Position numbers and translations under genes: made by a program | Shown: piece by piece, positions 1 to 24,399 of the stretch | Position numbering within the stretch: the first letter of the stretch is position 1 | Layout of the letters: each line of letters opens with the position of its first letter | NCBI GenBank assembly: GCA_020137815.1 | Contig: CM035356.1 | Location: 6,878,880-6,942,879, forward strand | From: Hormiphora californensis | Lineage: Eukaryota; Ctenophora; Tentaculata; Cydippida; Pleurobrachiidae | DNA: 64,000 nt | Direction of reading: 5' to 3' | The notes under the pieces: generated by a model | Seen by the model: only the letters and a program-made list of their open reading frames with translations | Databases searched by the model: none | Told to the model about the DNA's origin: nothing

Positions 1-61
1 AGATAAAAGGCGGAATCCAACAGGACGTTACTTTGATTTATAAAATTGAATTCCCACTAAC

Positions 62-3228
<3,167 letters not shown>

Positions 3229-3309
3229 TGAAGCTAGTCACAGGGAAGTTGTGTTATTGTACAAGAAGATTTAGGAGATTATTATGTTGATTGGGAACGA
3301 GAGAGGGGT

Positions 3310-3310
<1 letters not shown>

Positions 3311-3391
<81 letters not shown>
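3311..3391. repeat. (GA)n microsatellite
   Basis: GA run between the divergent starts of the 62-3228 gene and the TspO gene. The interval 3229-3540 is their shared upstream region; apart from this run I see no motif there. Confidence 0.9.
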
Positions 3392-3394
<3 letters not shown>

Positions 3395-3540
3395 AACAGA
3401 ATAGGATTCTCAATAGATCACGTGACAAGGATAGTCTCCTTTCCTGGTTTGTGTCTGCTTCTACACACACTATCCTTCTTCTCTCTACATCTCTGTTGTT
3501 GTTACTGTGAGATCTATCTTTTGTCTATCTTTTTTATACC

Positions 3541-6537
3541 ATGTATAACTGCCATGGTGGTCGTTGGTTATGGTGGGTGATATGCTTGTTCATTCCTACT
3601 CTTATCACAATTACTTTATTTACCTGGCTGGATACCAGTAAAGACACGTAAGTAGAGTGAGAGAGTGTTAGGAAGGGAGACTAAAAAAAGAGATGTTTAG
3701 AGCAAAGAGATTAATTTAAAACTAGAAAGTTTGAGTAAGGAGAGATTAGGAGATAGTTATTTTCTACGGTAGCTGAAGTGAAAGAATTAAAGTTAAAATG
3801 AGTGACCCCTAAAGCGCTTGCCAGCGCCACATTTGGTGCAAGGGAGGGAAGGGACACTGCTTGCTGCTGCAACTTGTAATTTTCCAGTACTCACTCACAC
3901 CCATACTACACTCATATTCTCGAATACACCTGCAGATTCGTTTCCACTTGCACCTGCTGGTATTCTCATATACATCTGACCAGAGCTGAGCTATTCTCTA
4001 ATACACCTGTAGCTCTTTCATCTGCACCAGCAGCTATTCTCCCTTCCACCTGCACCGCTATCCTCCCTCTCATCTCTCAGGTATGAGGATCTAATAAAAC
4101 CGGAATGGTTACCCCTCAGTATCAAGGGAGAACCCCTCGCACCAGAAATAATCATGGTCACGTGGTTTATACTCAGTTTCGCACATGGAGCTGCCGGTTA
4201 GTGAACAGATCTTTTGATAAGCAGAGCATACTGCCGGTTCGAACTTATTTTTCTCGATACAACAAATCGTGGAGCGCAATATCAAATAGAATTCCATCTC
4301 TCTCCCCTGACTCTAGGCATATTGATCACCTATCTTTCTCACTGACCACATGTCTCTATCTAGGTATCATGATGGTCTCTCACTGACCACATGTCTCTAT
4401 CTAGGTATCATGATCGTCTCTCACTGACCACATGTCTCTATCTAGGTATCATGATCGTCTCTCACTGACCACTGTGTATGTCTCTATCTAGGTATTATGA
4501 TCGTCTCTCACTGACCACATGTCTCTATCTAGGTACATTATGATCGTCTATCACTGACCACTGTATGACTCTATCTAGGTATCATGATCGTCTCGAAAAA
4601 CACTCCCCACGAAAATTGGAAATGCCCAATGATGTTCGCGTTTGCAGTGTTCCTTCTAATTTTCTACTCTTGGCCGGTGTTCTATTTTGTAATAGTTCTT
4701 CCTCTAGTGGTAAGTGAACTATTTTAGACAAACTCACACACACACAGACACATCACTGATCACACACACAAACTCACACACACGCATTTCACTGATTCTC
4801 ACATCACATTGTACAACAATAATTCCACCCATGGTCCGTTAGTCCGTAGAACAGTCAGCAGCAGTCTCTCCCCCTCCCTTGCACTAGATATCCTACATCC
4901 TCAACTACCACGCCACTACTCCCTATAGATACACCGCACTAGAACAGCCAGAATGGATCCCCGAATATTCCTTCGTACTTCTAGCCGTACTGAACACTGG
5001 AGTCAGTATCATCGAGGGGCTGGGGTTGTCAACTTTTGCCAGCAAACAGGATGTGTTTAGTGCAGCGACATGGACTCCCATATTCCTTGCCCTCACGCTC
5101 TACAAGGCTGCATTCTTCGCATACATTCTCTCACTCCTCTATTTTGTCCAAATAATGCTAGTAAGTTTTCAGTTTCACTCATTGTAAAATTCAGGCATAA
5201 GTTTTCAGTTTCACATTGTAAAACTCACATCATAAATTCACAAGTAAGCAGCAGCAGAAGCAGTAGCGTCCCTTCCCATTCTTCGATCCTCCTCCGCTCT
5301 ACCTCCCTCCCTTGAGTCGTCCATGACACTGTGTCTGGTCTACCTCTCTCCTATGGGTCTTTGACAATGGGCCTCCCATCCTTTCTCCTATGGGTTTTTG
5401 ACACTGGGCCTCCCATCCTCCCTCCCATGGGTTTTGACACTGGGCCTCCCATCCTCTCTCCAGATACGATGAATACAAGAAACCCGACTGGACACCCGGT
5501 TCCTCCTACGGGGTCATAGCGGCTGGATATGTTATCACTGGAATGCTTGATGGTATTGCTATTTACGCAGGACTCCAGGTGTCCCGATATGAACTCTTCA
5601 AGAGTGTATCTACTGCAATTGTGTTCCTGTTTTTCAAAGCTTTCTACTTCATTTGGCCAGCACTCCTGTTCTACTTTGGGAACCTTATCATGGTACGGCG
5701 TACGCCTTCACACAGTAATTTATTTTCACACACAAATCTACATAGTCACATAGCCTCATATGCTTTTCATCACAGCGCTAACAAACATACTCATCCTCAT
5801 ACTGAACATGCAGCAGCAAGGTGTCCTGTCCCCCTCTGGCTCTCTCCCTCTCCCTCCTTCTCTCTCTGGCTCTCTCCCCTCCTCCTTCTCTCTCCAGCTC
5901 CATCCATCTCTCCCCTCGACTCTCGATTTCCACAGTTACGAGGAATTATCCCACCCCAATTTCCTTCCCTCTGGAACCTTCTTCCCCATCTCCGGAGCGG
6001 GTCTTGTGTTCACCGGACTCTTTGAGGGAGGAGCACTTATGGTAGCCATCCACTCAACTGATTACAAGGCGGTACGGAGCAGATTGATCTTGAACATCGG
6101 GTTGAACTTCAAGATATTGACCTACCTCTGGCCAGTATTTCTCTTCGGGTACACTCAACTCATGGTGGTAGGTATGATGAGAAATTCAAAAACAAAAGAG
6201 CCGGGAAACGGGGTTAAAAGGGGCTACTGCAGCTGCTGTACTGTTTCAATTAACATGCTCACTGTATCACACTCCTCTCACATCTTAATCACAAATCATA
6301 TATTTTGTTTCTATGTACTTTTATCCATCTTTTACACTGACTAAAAAACTGATAAATATTTCTCTTTTTCAGACTTTCCTGATTGCATGCTTAGCGGCCG
6401 TCAGTGCGTTTATCGTTCTGGGATTATTTGTAAAACTCTATGATTTTGCTGGAATCCTCATGCTACCATCGTGCTTATGGTTCACTGCTCTGAGCATCTA
6501 CAGTTACTATTTGTGGACCTTGAACAAGAGCGACTGA
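3541..6537 (+). CDS. TspO/MBR-family membrane protein with four alternative TM2-TM3 cassettes
   Basis: Exon 1 (3541-3647) encodes TM1 and ends in phase 2. Four cassettes follow: A (4081-4196 + 4579-4709), B (4929-5160), C (5464-5692), D (5936-6167). Each opens with the TspO loop-1 motif Y..L..P.W.P and carries two hydrophobic segments; C and D keep the aromatic WP of TM3. Each enters in phase 2 and leaves in phase 0. The last exon (6373-6537) starts in phase 0 and encodes TM4-TM5, ending AGILMLPSCLWF...YYLWTLNKSD, like the TspO C-terminus. Exon 1 + one cassette + last exon gives about 167 residues, the usual TspO length. TspO proteins are five-helix membrane proteins binding tetrapyrroles, sterols and related ligands; in animals usually in the outer mitochondrial membrane. 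Joining two cassettes breaks frame. The family call is motif-based. Confidence 0.8.
4081..4709 (+). other. TspO cassette A (two exons)
   Basis: Exons 4081-4196 and 4579-4709 (donor g|gttagt, phase 1 inside the cassette). Begins YEDLIKPEWLP and ends with FYSWPVFYF. It is the only cassette split by an intron, and that intron carries the six-copy acceptor array. Confidence 0.75.
4341..4594 (+). repeat. Six tandem copies of branch site + pyrimidine tract + 3' splice site
   Basis: A 41- or 46-bp unit runs from CTCACTGAC (branch-site-like) through TCTCTATCTAG to the first bases of the exon (GTATCATGATCGTCT). Six copies precede cassette A exon 2; only the last leads into the open frame (AG at 4577-4578). 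AG-to-AG spacings upstream are 46, 41, 46, 41, 41. Confidence 0.9.
4929..5160 (+). other. TspO cassette B
   Basis: 232 bp, phase 2 in, phase 0 out, donor cta|gtaagt. Begins YTALEQPEWIP. Its second hydrophobic segment lacks the Trp-Pro seen in A, C and D, so its binding pocket may differ. Confidence 0.75.
5464..5692 (+). other. TspO cassette C
   Basis: 229 bp, phase 2 in, phase 0 out, donor atg|gtacgg. Begins YDEYKKPDWTP, closest to the canonical KPxWxP loop, and has KAFYFIWPALLFYF in TM3. Confidence 0.75.
5936..6167 (+). other. TspO cassette D
   Basis: Phase 2 in, phase 0 out with either donor (6164 or 6167, differing by one Val codon). Begins YEELSHPNFLP and has NFKILTYLWPVFLFGY, close to the NxxWxxxFFG pattern of TspO TM3. 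Confidence 0.75.
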
Positions 6538-6568
6538 GGACTACTGCTACTGGGGAGACGAAATACAA

Positions 6569-8203
6569 CACGGTGCACCAGAAGGATCGTCAACCCAAAG
6601 TTGAGCCCACAAAACAAACTTTTGTTGGGGGTGACCCAGGAGGCCTTCCTGAACATCCCCACGGTGAGAAAAGTATATGTTATCGGGGGAATTTTTTGTT
6701 AAAATCGAAAAAACTGGTTTTTGGTCCAAATTTGTGCATAACTTACTTGACTGCCGTTTGATGAAATATCTGATTGACATAAAATAAGTATACAAGACCT
6801 ATTTTTGCACGAGGAATCGATTGCCGGTGGAGAGAAATCTCTAAAATGACCGGAAAATTGTCAAATATGGGAATTTTGTCATTTTTTTGAGGTTTTTGGC
6901 CCTTTAACCATTGAAAACGTTGAGATAGGAAGTTGGCAATAGCGCCAATCGTTAAAATGGTCATTTTTCTACGGGATCCCAAAATTTCATGTATATCCGA
7001 TTTATGGTTAGATTTTGGCAAACTATTGAGATGTGCTTACTGAAAAAAGGATAACTTGATTTTCTCGTTTTTTGCGATTTTTTAACTTTTGACAGAATTC
7101 TGATTGAAATGGCCAATCAGGGCCATGCTAAAGTTGTTTATGGGACAATTTTCGACCAAAATCCAAGATTTCATGCAAATCCAATGACAGATCATTGGTT
7201 TATAGAAAGTTGAAATAGGCAAAAAAGGCCAATTTTTACCATGAAAATAAAAATTCACATTTTTTCTGGTCAATTTCCGTCAACAACTGGTACCCTACCT
7301 ATTTTTGCACGTAGAATCGATTGCCGGTGGAGTGGATCCTCTTAAATGATTGGAAAGCGGTCGAAATGCCATTTTTGGGCGTTTTTTTGGGCCTCCAAAA
7401 AATGGCATTTCGACCGCTTTCCAATCATTTAAGAGGATCCACTCCACCGGCAATCGATTCTACGTGCAAAAATAGGTAGGGTACCAGTTGTTGACGGAAA
7501 TTGACCAGAAAAAATGTGAATTTTTATTTTCATGGTAAAAATTGGCCTTTTTTGCCTATTTCAACTTCTATAAACCAATGATCTGTCATTGGATTTGCAT
7601 GAAATCTTGGATTTTGGTCGAAAATTGTCCCATAAACAACTTTAGCATGGCCCTGATTGGCCATTTCAATCAGAATTCTGTCAAAAGTTAAAAAATCGCA
7701 AAAAACGAGAAAATCAAGTTATCCTTTTTTCAGTAAGCACATCTCAATAGTTTGCCAAAATCTAACCATAAATCGGATATACATGAAATTTTGGGATCCC
7801 GTAGAAAAATGACCATTTTAACGATTGGCGCTATTGCCAACTTCCTATCTCAACGTTTTCAATGGTTAAAGGGCCAAAAACCTCAAAAAATGACAAAATT
7901 CCCATATTTGACAATTTTCCGGTCATTTTAGAGATTTCTCTCCACCGGCAATCGATTCCTCGTGCAAAAATAGGTCTTGTATACTTATTTTATGTCAATC
8001 AGATATTTCATCAAACGGCAGTCAAGTAAGTTATGCACAAATTTGGACCAAAAACCAGTTTTTTCGATTTTAACAAAAAATTCCCCCGATAACATATACT
8101 TTTCTCACCGTGGGGATGTTCAGGAAGGCCTCCTGGGTCACCCCCAACAAAAGTTTGTTTTGTGGGCTCAACTTTGGGTTGACGATCCTTCTGGTGCACC
8201 GTG
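6569..8203. mobile_element. 1.6 kb near-perfect palindrome with 4-bp flanking duplication
   Basis: Two arms of about 808 bp face each other around a spacer of about 20 bp near 7386. I noticed a one-base arm difference (near 7207 versus 7565). Ends are CACGGTGCACC...GGTGCACCGTG, flanked on both sides by ACAA (6565-6568, 8204-8207). The 4-bp duplication and CAC ends fit a Chapaev-like non-autonomous DNA transposon (inference). No transposase frame. It starts 31 bp after the TspO stop codon. Confidence 0.85.
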
Positions 8204-8430
8204 ACAAAAGACTTCAGTTTTGAGTTTTATGTAACGAACAAATAACAATGAGCGATGTTTTATACTGCAACTCTCAGCTTACAAATCTGTAAATTTTATC
8301 TGTGAATTATCAAATTGGGCTTTTTTGAGAAATAAACAGGAAGAGCTACGAGGCGAGGAAAACCTTTGTTATACCCAGTCCTTTTGTTAAGTATTACAAT
8401 GGTTTTCGGGTAACGACTCCATTTTATCAT

Positions 8431-8570
8431 GAGGAGCCTCGGAAATGTTCAGGTCATGCACTTTCAGGTCACGCCCACCAATCACAGCTCAGAACGCACG
8501 GATCACAAGAGCTGTGATTGGTGTGCGTGACTTGAATGTGCATGACCTGAACATTTCCGAGGCCCCTCAT
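8431..8570. repeat. Inverted-repeat element, about 140 bp
   Basis: Arms GAGGAGCCTCGGAAATGTTC... and its near complement at 8540-8570 enclose a variable middle. It abuts the next element at 8573. Confidence 0.7.
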
Positions 8571-8572
8571 CG

Positions 8573-8797
8573 TAAAGTCGGATTTTTTGAAACTGTCACC
8601 CCCCTGAAATAACAAATTTGTCATATCTCCGGTTCCTAATAAGATAGAGACTTGAAATTTGGAGGTTCGGAAGAACTTAGCAAGATCTTTATAACCTCCA
8701 AATTTCAAGTCTCTATCTCATCAGGAACCGGACTTATGGTCATTTAAAGAAATTTGAAAACTCAGGGGGGGTGACAGTTTCAAAAAATCCGACTTTA
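8573..8797. mobile_element. TA-flanked MITE, family 1 copy 1
   Basis: Terminal inverted repeats AAGTCGGATTTTTTGAAACT with TA at both ends; the interior is a second inverted repeat around TCTCCGGTTCCT. A near-identical copy lies at 50426-50651. TA duplication suggests Tc1/mariner mobilisation (inference). Confidence 0.8.
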
Positions 8798-9576
8798 TTC
8801 TTAAGCATTGGCGAAGCTAGGCTGTGTCCAGTGTGGTCCTGGAAGTTGGAATTGGCATACGTTGCAGGCCCCTTATAATATAATATAAGGGGCCTGGAGG
8901 GAATACCGCGCTGGGGGGGAATACATAATCAATCATATCTCCGGTTCCAGATAAGGTACAGAAATCGTTTTGGTAGCGTTGGAAAGAGGAAGATAAGAGC
9001 TTTTAAATGCAACCGGTTTCAGGTCTCTATCTTATCAGGAACAGGAGATATGAACCAAACTCCGCAAAATCGAGTGCGGTAAAATCGAAATTTGAATGAA
9101 ATTTAAAAAAAGGTGTCCCTGCAGGAATCTGTGACGTCACTTTTTGAAAACAACCCATCTTTCAACGGCTATTGCTCAGCCTCCTTAAGTCCAATTAACT
9201 TCTCTCAAAAACAGCAAGGTAGATAATCGTCAGATCTAACAACTGGTGAAAGAATCAAGTCAAACGGACTACAGGAGCCAAAGTTATAAGCACCGCCGTT
9301 TTTTCGACCGCAAAGTTATCTTCGACCCAGCCGGGCTCAGGCCAAACGCGCGCGCGGCATTCCCTTCAGTCCCCTCGTTGCGGGGGTGCGCGCATGAGGG
9401 GGCTGCAGCGCATTCCAAAAGTTGGAACACCGAACAGGACGCACTTTTCAGTTTTCGTCGCGGGAAAGGAAAAAAAAATTCTGGCGCGCGGCTTTTTTGG
9501 CAGCGTTTTAAGTGGACAAAATTCGCGCGTTACATTTACTTAACTCCCACGCAATATTTTTCTTTGGGCCCATCAA
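8798..9576. other. Non-coding, repeat-derived stretch
   Basis: Contains a palindrome at about 8863-8898 around TATAATATAATATA, and a diverged segment (8930-9060) sharing TCTCCGGTTCC and TCTCTATCTTATCAGGAAC with family 1. No gene seen. Confidence 0.5.
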
Positions 9577-9801
9577 AGGGATCCCTAATAAAGTTGTGAC
9601 TTGTCACTGTAGTCTTGCGGAGGCGCGGTTGTGACTTGTCACCGCGTGTGCGCGTACCAAAACGCACGTGGTTCCCACTGCGCGTAGCTGCGGCGCGGCG
9701 CAAACCATGCGGTGACAAGTTACAATCGCGCATTTTGAAGCCGCGCCGCCACGGGAACCACATGTTTGGTGACAAGTCACAACTTTATTAGGGATCCCTA
9801 A
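9577..9801. mobile_element. MITE, family 2 copy 1
   Basis: Ends AGGGATCCCTAATAAAGTTG and its complement; GC-rich interior with GTGACAAGTCAC motifs. A relative with the same AGGGATCCCTA ends lies at 49902-50344. Confidence 0.75.
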
Positions 9802-10589
9802 TTCAAAATGCGACTGATTTTCTTTTCATTTTTTGGTCATTTTTTTTTTCAAAAATTTGACCACCTGAGCGGCTCAAAGCTGTCTGTTTACAGCCACGGA
9901 CCCTACTTGCTCCGCCCTACACCCTGCCAGGACTCCAATGAGCCGAGTTTGACCTCCACACCCAGCTGGTGTTCCGCCACAGACCCTGGACACATTTATG
10001 CTCCACGGCCGAGAGCCGGCACGGGGCACCGCCCCTTTTGGAAACCCAAATATATTTTAACATATTTTCAAGCTGGTCAGAATTCATTAACCCGATTTTA
10101 TTGAATTATATCCCCATTAGCACATGACATCGTCTCCTGTAAATATGGTTTGAGATCATGAGCTCGAATTGTTGTTATGGTTGTAGAAATAAACATTATT
10201 GACGAAAGGGCGTCAAATTCACAACGTGAGTCGGAAACCAATAGATTCTTCTAATAGTTGTCATCTAGATCAGAATCATGTGTAAATCAGCATACTCACA
10301 TTCCCAAATATATTTTTTGCTGCGAACTAGATAATTTCGTATTTCATATTTCTCGGGCCAAAGGTCCACCTCGTGCACATGAACATCATCCAGACACTAT
10401 AACTCCAGTACTAGTATGGCATTGAAGCGGTCAAATAAGATAGTTGAGCATAACGGTGGGTACCCCGCTCCGCCATACATTGCTGACATCGCTGGCTTTT
10501 TACTACGCATACAGATTCCTGATTAGAACACTACGTAGTCCAGGTTAACATGTTGTTTTGTTTGTTTTGAAACTACCTTGCCCCTTCAG
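9802..10589. other. Non-coding stretch before first recognised MOK exon
   Basis: No gene or strong repeat recognised. The MOK exon with the initiator ATG must lie here or further upstream; I could not identify it securely. Confidence 0.4.
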
Positions 10590-21189
<10,600 letters not shown>

Positions 21190-21415
21190 CCCCAGGACAC
21201 TCTGTGTGCAAGACACTGATTTTCAGAGACCGGCCTCGTGAGCTGCATGAGAGGAATATGTTTGTGTAGCTTTTGTTGAAATAGAGAGTGCCGTTGTCAG
21301 GACAATACTCTGACAGGAGTTCCGTGCCAGTTCTCTCTCAGATATATCGCCAGACAGGTTCTGCACCTGTGTGAGGAGGGATGTTTTTAAAAGGGCTGCA
21401 ATTTATCTTTCGAGG

Positions 21416-21460
<45 letters not shown>

Positions 21461-21778
21461 CAGAGAGAAAGAGAGAGAAAGAGAGGAAGAGAGAGAGGTA
21501 TCATTATGCATTGCCACCACTTTCATTGCCATGGTAGGCTGACATCCACTGTCATACGTACCTTTTTTAAAGTCACGTGGCCACGCTGGCCTCTGCCCCT
21601 ATTATAAATATCTCAAACCACCCTGTAAAATATGTAAATATGAGCGGGCCTGGATGCCGGCCTCTAAAAATAATGCGATAGGTTTATCTCAGCTTGCAGG
21701 CTGATAGGAAATCGCATTTTAGTGACACATTTTACAGCTTGTCATCTTTTAGAAGAAAGAGAGAGAGAAAGAGGAGAG

Positions 21779-21828
<50 letters not shown>

Positions 21829-22365
21829 TAGAAGAGAGAGAAGGGGAAAGAGAGGGATAGGAAGAGGGAGAAGATAGGGATAGAGAGAGGGAGAGAGAGA
21901 GAGAGAGAGAGAGAGATGCAGAGAGAGAGAGAGAAGAGAGAGAGTAGGAAGAGAGAGAGAGAGAGAGAAGAGATAGAAGAGAGAGGAGAGTAGAAGAGAG
22001 AGAGAGATGCTGAAGATCCCAAGCTGTGTGTAGAACATTTTTGCAGAACAATGTTTTTGCAATTGGTAAAATATGATGAGAAAAAGCAATTATATAATCA
22101 AACAGATCACAATTCTTCTCAAACAATTACTCAGAACGTAAACTCTTTAAATTGATTTTTAAAAACAAAGTTTTCGTTTCTTTGTTCATTCTTTCCTAGT
22201 CAGAGATTTATCGTTTACACCAAAACTTCACGATTGACACTTTTGGACTCATTCACATTGTCTAAAGAAGCACGGTGGTTTACTGTTAACCACTAATTGA
22301 CAACTAAGCATCTGTCACAACTATTACATTATCACACAAATACATATTAAAACAGAACTGATCTC
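21190..22365. other. Intergenic interval between MOK and ARB2A, convergent
   Basis: Holds GA arrays at about 21418-21497 and 21750-22007 and otherwise AT-rich sequence, presumably the 3' UTRs of both genes. No further gene seen. Confidence 0.6.
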
Positions 22366-23898
22366 CTATAACTCTTCTTTAGGCTCTTCTCTCCTTGGCC
22401 TTTTCTCGGGAGCTTTCTCACTCGGCGACAAAGTTTCTTCATTTTCTATCACAGTGTCACCCATTTGCTGACTGTCTGCTGTCACAGTGTCACCCATTCT
22501 CTGACTGTCTGCTGTGAGGCTGTCACCCATTTTCTGACTGTCTGCTGCTAGGCTATCACCCATTTTCTGACTGTCTGCGGCGAGGCTGTCACCCATTTTC
22601 TGACTGTCTGCTGCTAGGCTATCGCCCATTTTCTGACTGAAACTAACAACCGGTTCACCACCCACCATCTCACTATAACTAAGTTTCGGAGTCTCACTTG
22701 GTATGGACATTGGCTCAACATCATTCAAGATCTGCACCGACTGGGTAAGTTGACCCATCATCTCATTGTTCATATTGTTGTCATTTTGACCCTCACCAAC
22801 ACTGTCTCCCATCTCTTGAGTTTCAATTTCCTCCTCCTCCTGAGGAAGTTCCTCTTCTTCCTCATCATCCTCATCCTCCTCTAACAACCACTCCCAGACA
22901 GACTCTCGAGCAGTATGACTGGTCCAACTATGGTCAGGTGTCCCGGCTGACCTAATCCCAGGACCCATCCTGGTGTCCAATGGCTTCCCCGAACTCACCC
23001 AATTCACCACCCTCACCCCATGACCTATCTGACCCCACTGAACACCATCAGTTAGCGCCACCCTCCGCACGACCCTCCCAAAATTAGGGAACTCCTTTGC
23101 CAGCCTCTGAACAACAACACCCCCGTAACTATGCGCCACGATCATCACACTTCCCTCGGTACACCCCTCTAGAAACTGGTTCCAAACCGTAAAGGCGTGC
23201 TCAACAGGGCTACCCGATCCAACGAAACGACCCCCAGACTCATTCGTGTTCAACACCAGGATATCGAGATTGTTTTTCTGGGCCCAGGTTATGTAGGGGA
23301 ACATAGCACCAGCATTGAGGTCATTGTTCATTATAATTGCACGTGCCCACATGCCAGCACGAACAGCCCCACTACCATTGATCAGGACCAGTTTATCGGC
23401 GGATGAAGTACTGAATCCAGGAGATGCAAACACAAATGATCGGGGTTCAATACTGTCAGGAGGTGGGTCAGAATTGTCAGGGTGCTTTGGTGATTCAGAA
23501 TTGTCAGGGAGTGGTTCAGCATTGTCAGGGGGTGGTTCGGCATTGTCAGGCTGGCTCGGTGGCGGTGGTTCAGTCTCTGTTACAAGTGTTTCAGTTCCAG
23601 TTTCAGTTTCTACCGGTGCTGCTGATGGTAACGGTGGAACTGAAATCCGTTCCAGCCCGTAATCCTCCTCTAACACCGTATAAACATGTTGCGTAACGGC
23701 ATCCCCAATCCGCTCATACCGAGCCTGGTTCTCATACCGCGTTTTGAGGACATTAAACTCGAACTTGTTGTCATGGTCATCCAGGAATTCGCCCTCCGCG
23801 GTAAACCGGTACTCGGTGTTTTCAACTTTTCGTGCTACAGCCATGCTTGATAGGGATAGAAGGGGAAGTGAGAGGAGTAGGAGGGACCGTATTGCCAT
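22366..23898 (-). CDS. ARB2A: ARB2A/FAM172A-like ER protein (Arb2 domain)
   Basis: Single-exon 510-residue frame. It opens with a signal peptide (MAIRSLLLLSLPLLSLSSMAVA), then NTEYRFTAEGEFL, matching the N-terminal part of FAM172A, a Pro/Asp-rich spacer, and the Arb2 alpha/beta-hydrolase-like fold: KLVLINGSGAVRAGMWAR, LDILVLNTNE, MIVAHSYGGVVVQ (nucleophile-elbow GxSxGG type), RRVALTDGVQ, NWVSSGKPLDT. The C-terminus is KEEL, an ER-retrieval tetrapeptide like the HEEL of the vertebrate protein. In vertebrates FAM172A is described as a co-transcriptional/splicing regulator also found in the ER. Between domain and tail lie about six 11-residue repeats of type SQKMGDSLAAD, and an acidic run. The repeats look recently expanded. 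The absence of introns is unusual for its neighbours. Confidence 0.85.
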   Translation of the reverse strand: MAIRSLLLLSLPLLSLSSMAVARKVENTEYRFTAEGEFLDDHDNKFEFNVLKTRYENQARYERIGDAVTQHVYTVLEEDYGLERISVPPLPSAAPVETETGTETLVTETEPPPPSQPDNAEPPPDNAEPLPDNSESPKHPDNSDPPPDSIEPRSFVFASPGFSTSSADKLVLINGSGAVRAGMWARAIIMNNDLNAGAMFPYITWAQKNNLDILVLNTNESGGRFVGSGSPVEHAFTVWNQFLEGCTEGSVMIVAHSYGGVVVQRLAKEFPNFGRVVRRVALTDGVQWGQIGHGVRVVNWVSSGKPLDTRMGPGIRSAGTPDHSWTSHTARESVWEWLLEEDEDDEEEEELPQEEEEIETQEMGDSVGEGQNDNNMNNEMMGQLTQSVQILNDVEPMSIPSETPKLSYSEMVGGEPVVSFSQKMGDSLAADSQKMGDSLAADSQKMGDSLAADSQKMGDSLTADSQRMGDTVTADSQQMGDTVIENEETLSPSEKAPEKRPRREEPKEEL

Positions 23899-23913
23899 GC
23901 TTTTAAGAAATTG

Positions 23914-24399
23914 TTATTCAGTCAACGGGTAGAAATGATAGGGTGTAGGGGGAATTGATAGGGTGTAGGGGAAATGATAGGGTGTAGGGGAAATGATAAG
24001 GTGTAGGGGGAAATAATAGGGTGTAGGGGGAAATGATAGGGTGTAGGGGGAAATAATAGGGTCGATAGGGTGTAGAAGGAGGGGGGGGGGGTTATTGGAG
24101 AGAAACTGGAAGGGCCGTGGTCGGGTGGAAACTAAACTGTTTAGATTTTCAGAAGTGTCTGGGATTACGTTCGTAAAGACGGTTTCTATAAATTCTATGG
24201 GGATGGACTTTCTCATCTGATCTGAAATGATGTTCATTGCACTGTCACTATCATCACCATTTCTTTCAATAACTTCAATCCTGCGTAATTGACCACAATA
24301 TATGGAAAGGCTTACACCTCTGTATAATATATGCACATCAGGTAGTGCTTCTGTGGTCCAAAATAGACGCACATTACAAGGGGGCTGCACCAGGTTCAT
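23914..24399 (-). CDS. Unrecognised ORF just upstream of ARB2A
   Basis: 161-codon frame starting ATG directly after an acceptor-like pyrimidine tract (CTCTCTGCCACAG). The first 105 residues look protein-like (LYRGVSLSIYCGQLRRIEVIE, RKSIPIEFIETVF), after which the frame runs into a Pro/Tyr-rich minisatellite. It could be one exon of an unidentified minus-strand gene, or a short protein whose stop lies 15 bp before the ARB2A start. I do not recognise it. Confidence 0.35.
   Translation of the reverse strand: MNLVQPPCNVRLFWTTEALPDVHILYRGVSLSIYCGQLRRIEVIERNGDDSDSAMNIISDQMRKSIPIEFIETVFTNVIPDTSENLNSLVSTRPRPFQFLSNNPPPLLLHPIDPIISPYTLSFPPTPYYFPLHLIISPTPYHFPYTLSIPPTPYHFYPLTE
23937..24070. repeat. Minisatellite, about 18-bp unit
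   Basis: Repeats of AAATGATAGGGTGTAGGGGG with small changes, eight or so copies, directly upstream of the ARB2A start. Confidence 0.85.

Noticed and set aside
4341-4594. CRISPR-like reading of the regular 41-bp repeat array
   Set aside because: Direct tandem units without unique spacers, in a eukaryotic intron, and explained by acceptor duplication.
6547-8204. Mirror-image ORFs (82-96 codons) at the ends of the 1.6 kb palindrome
   Set aside because: The same sequence read on opposite arms; no transposase motif, and the frames cross the element border.
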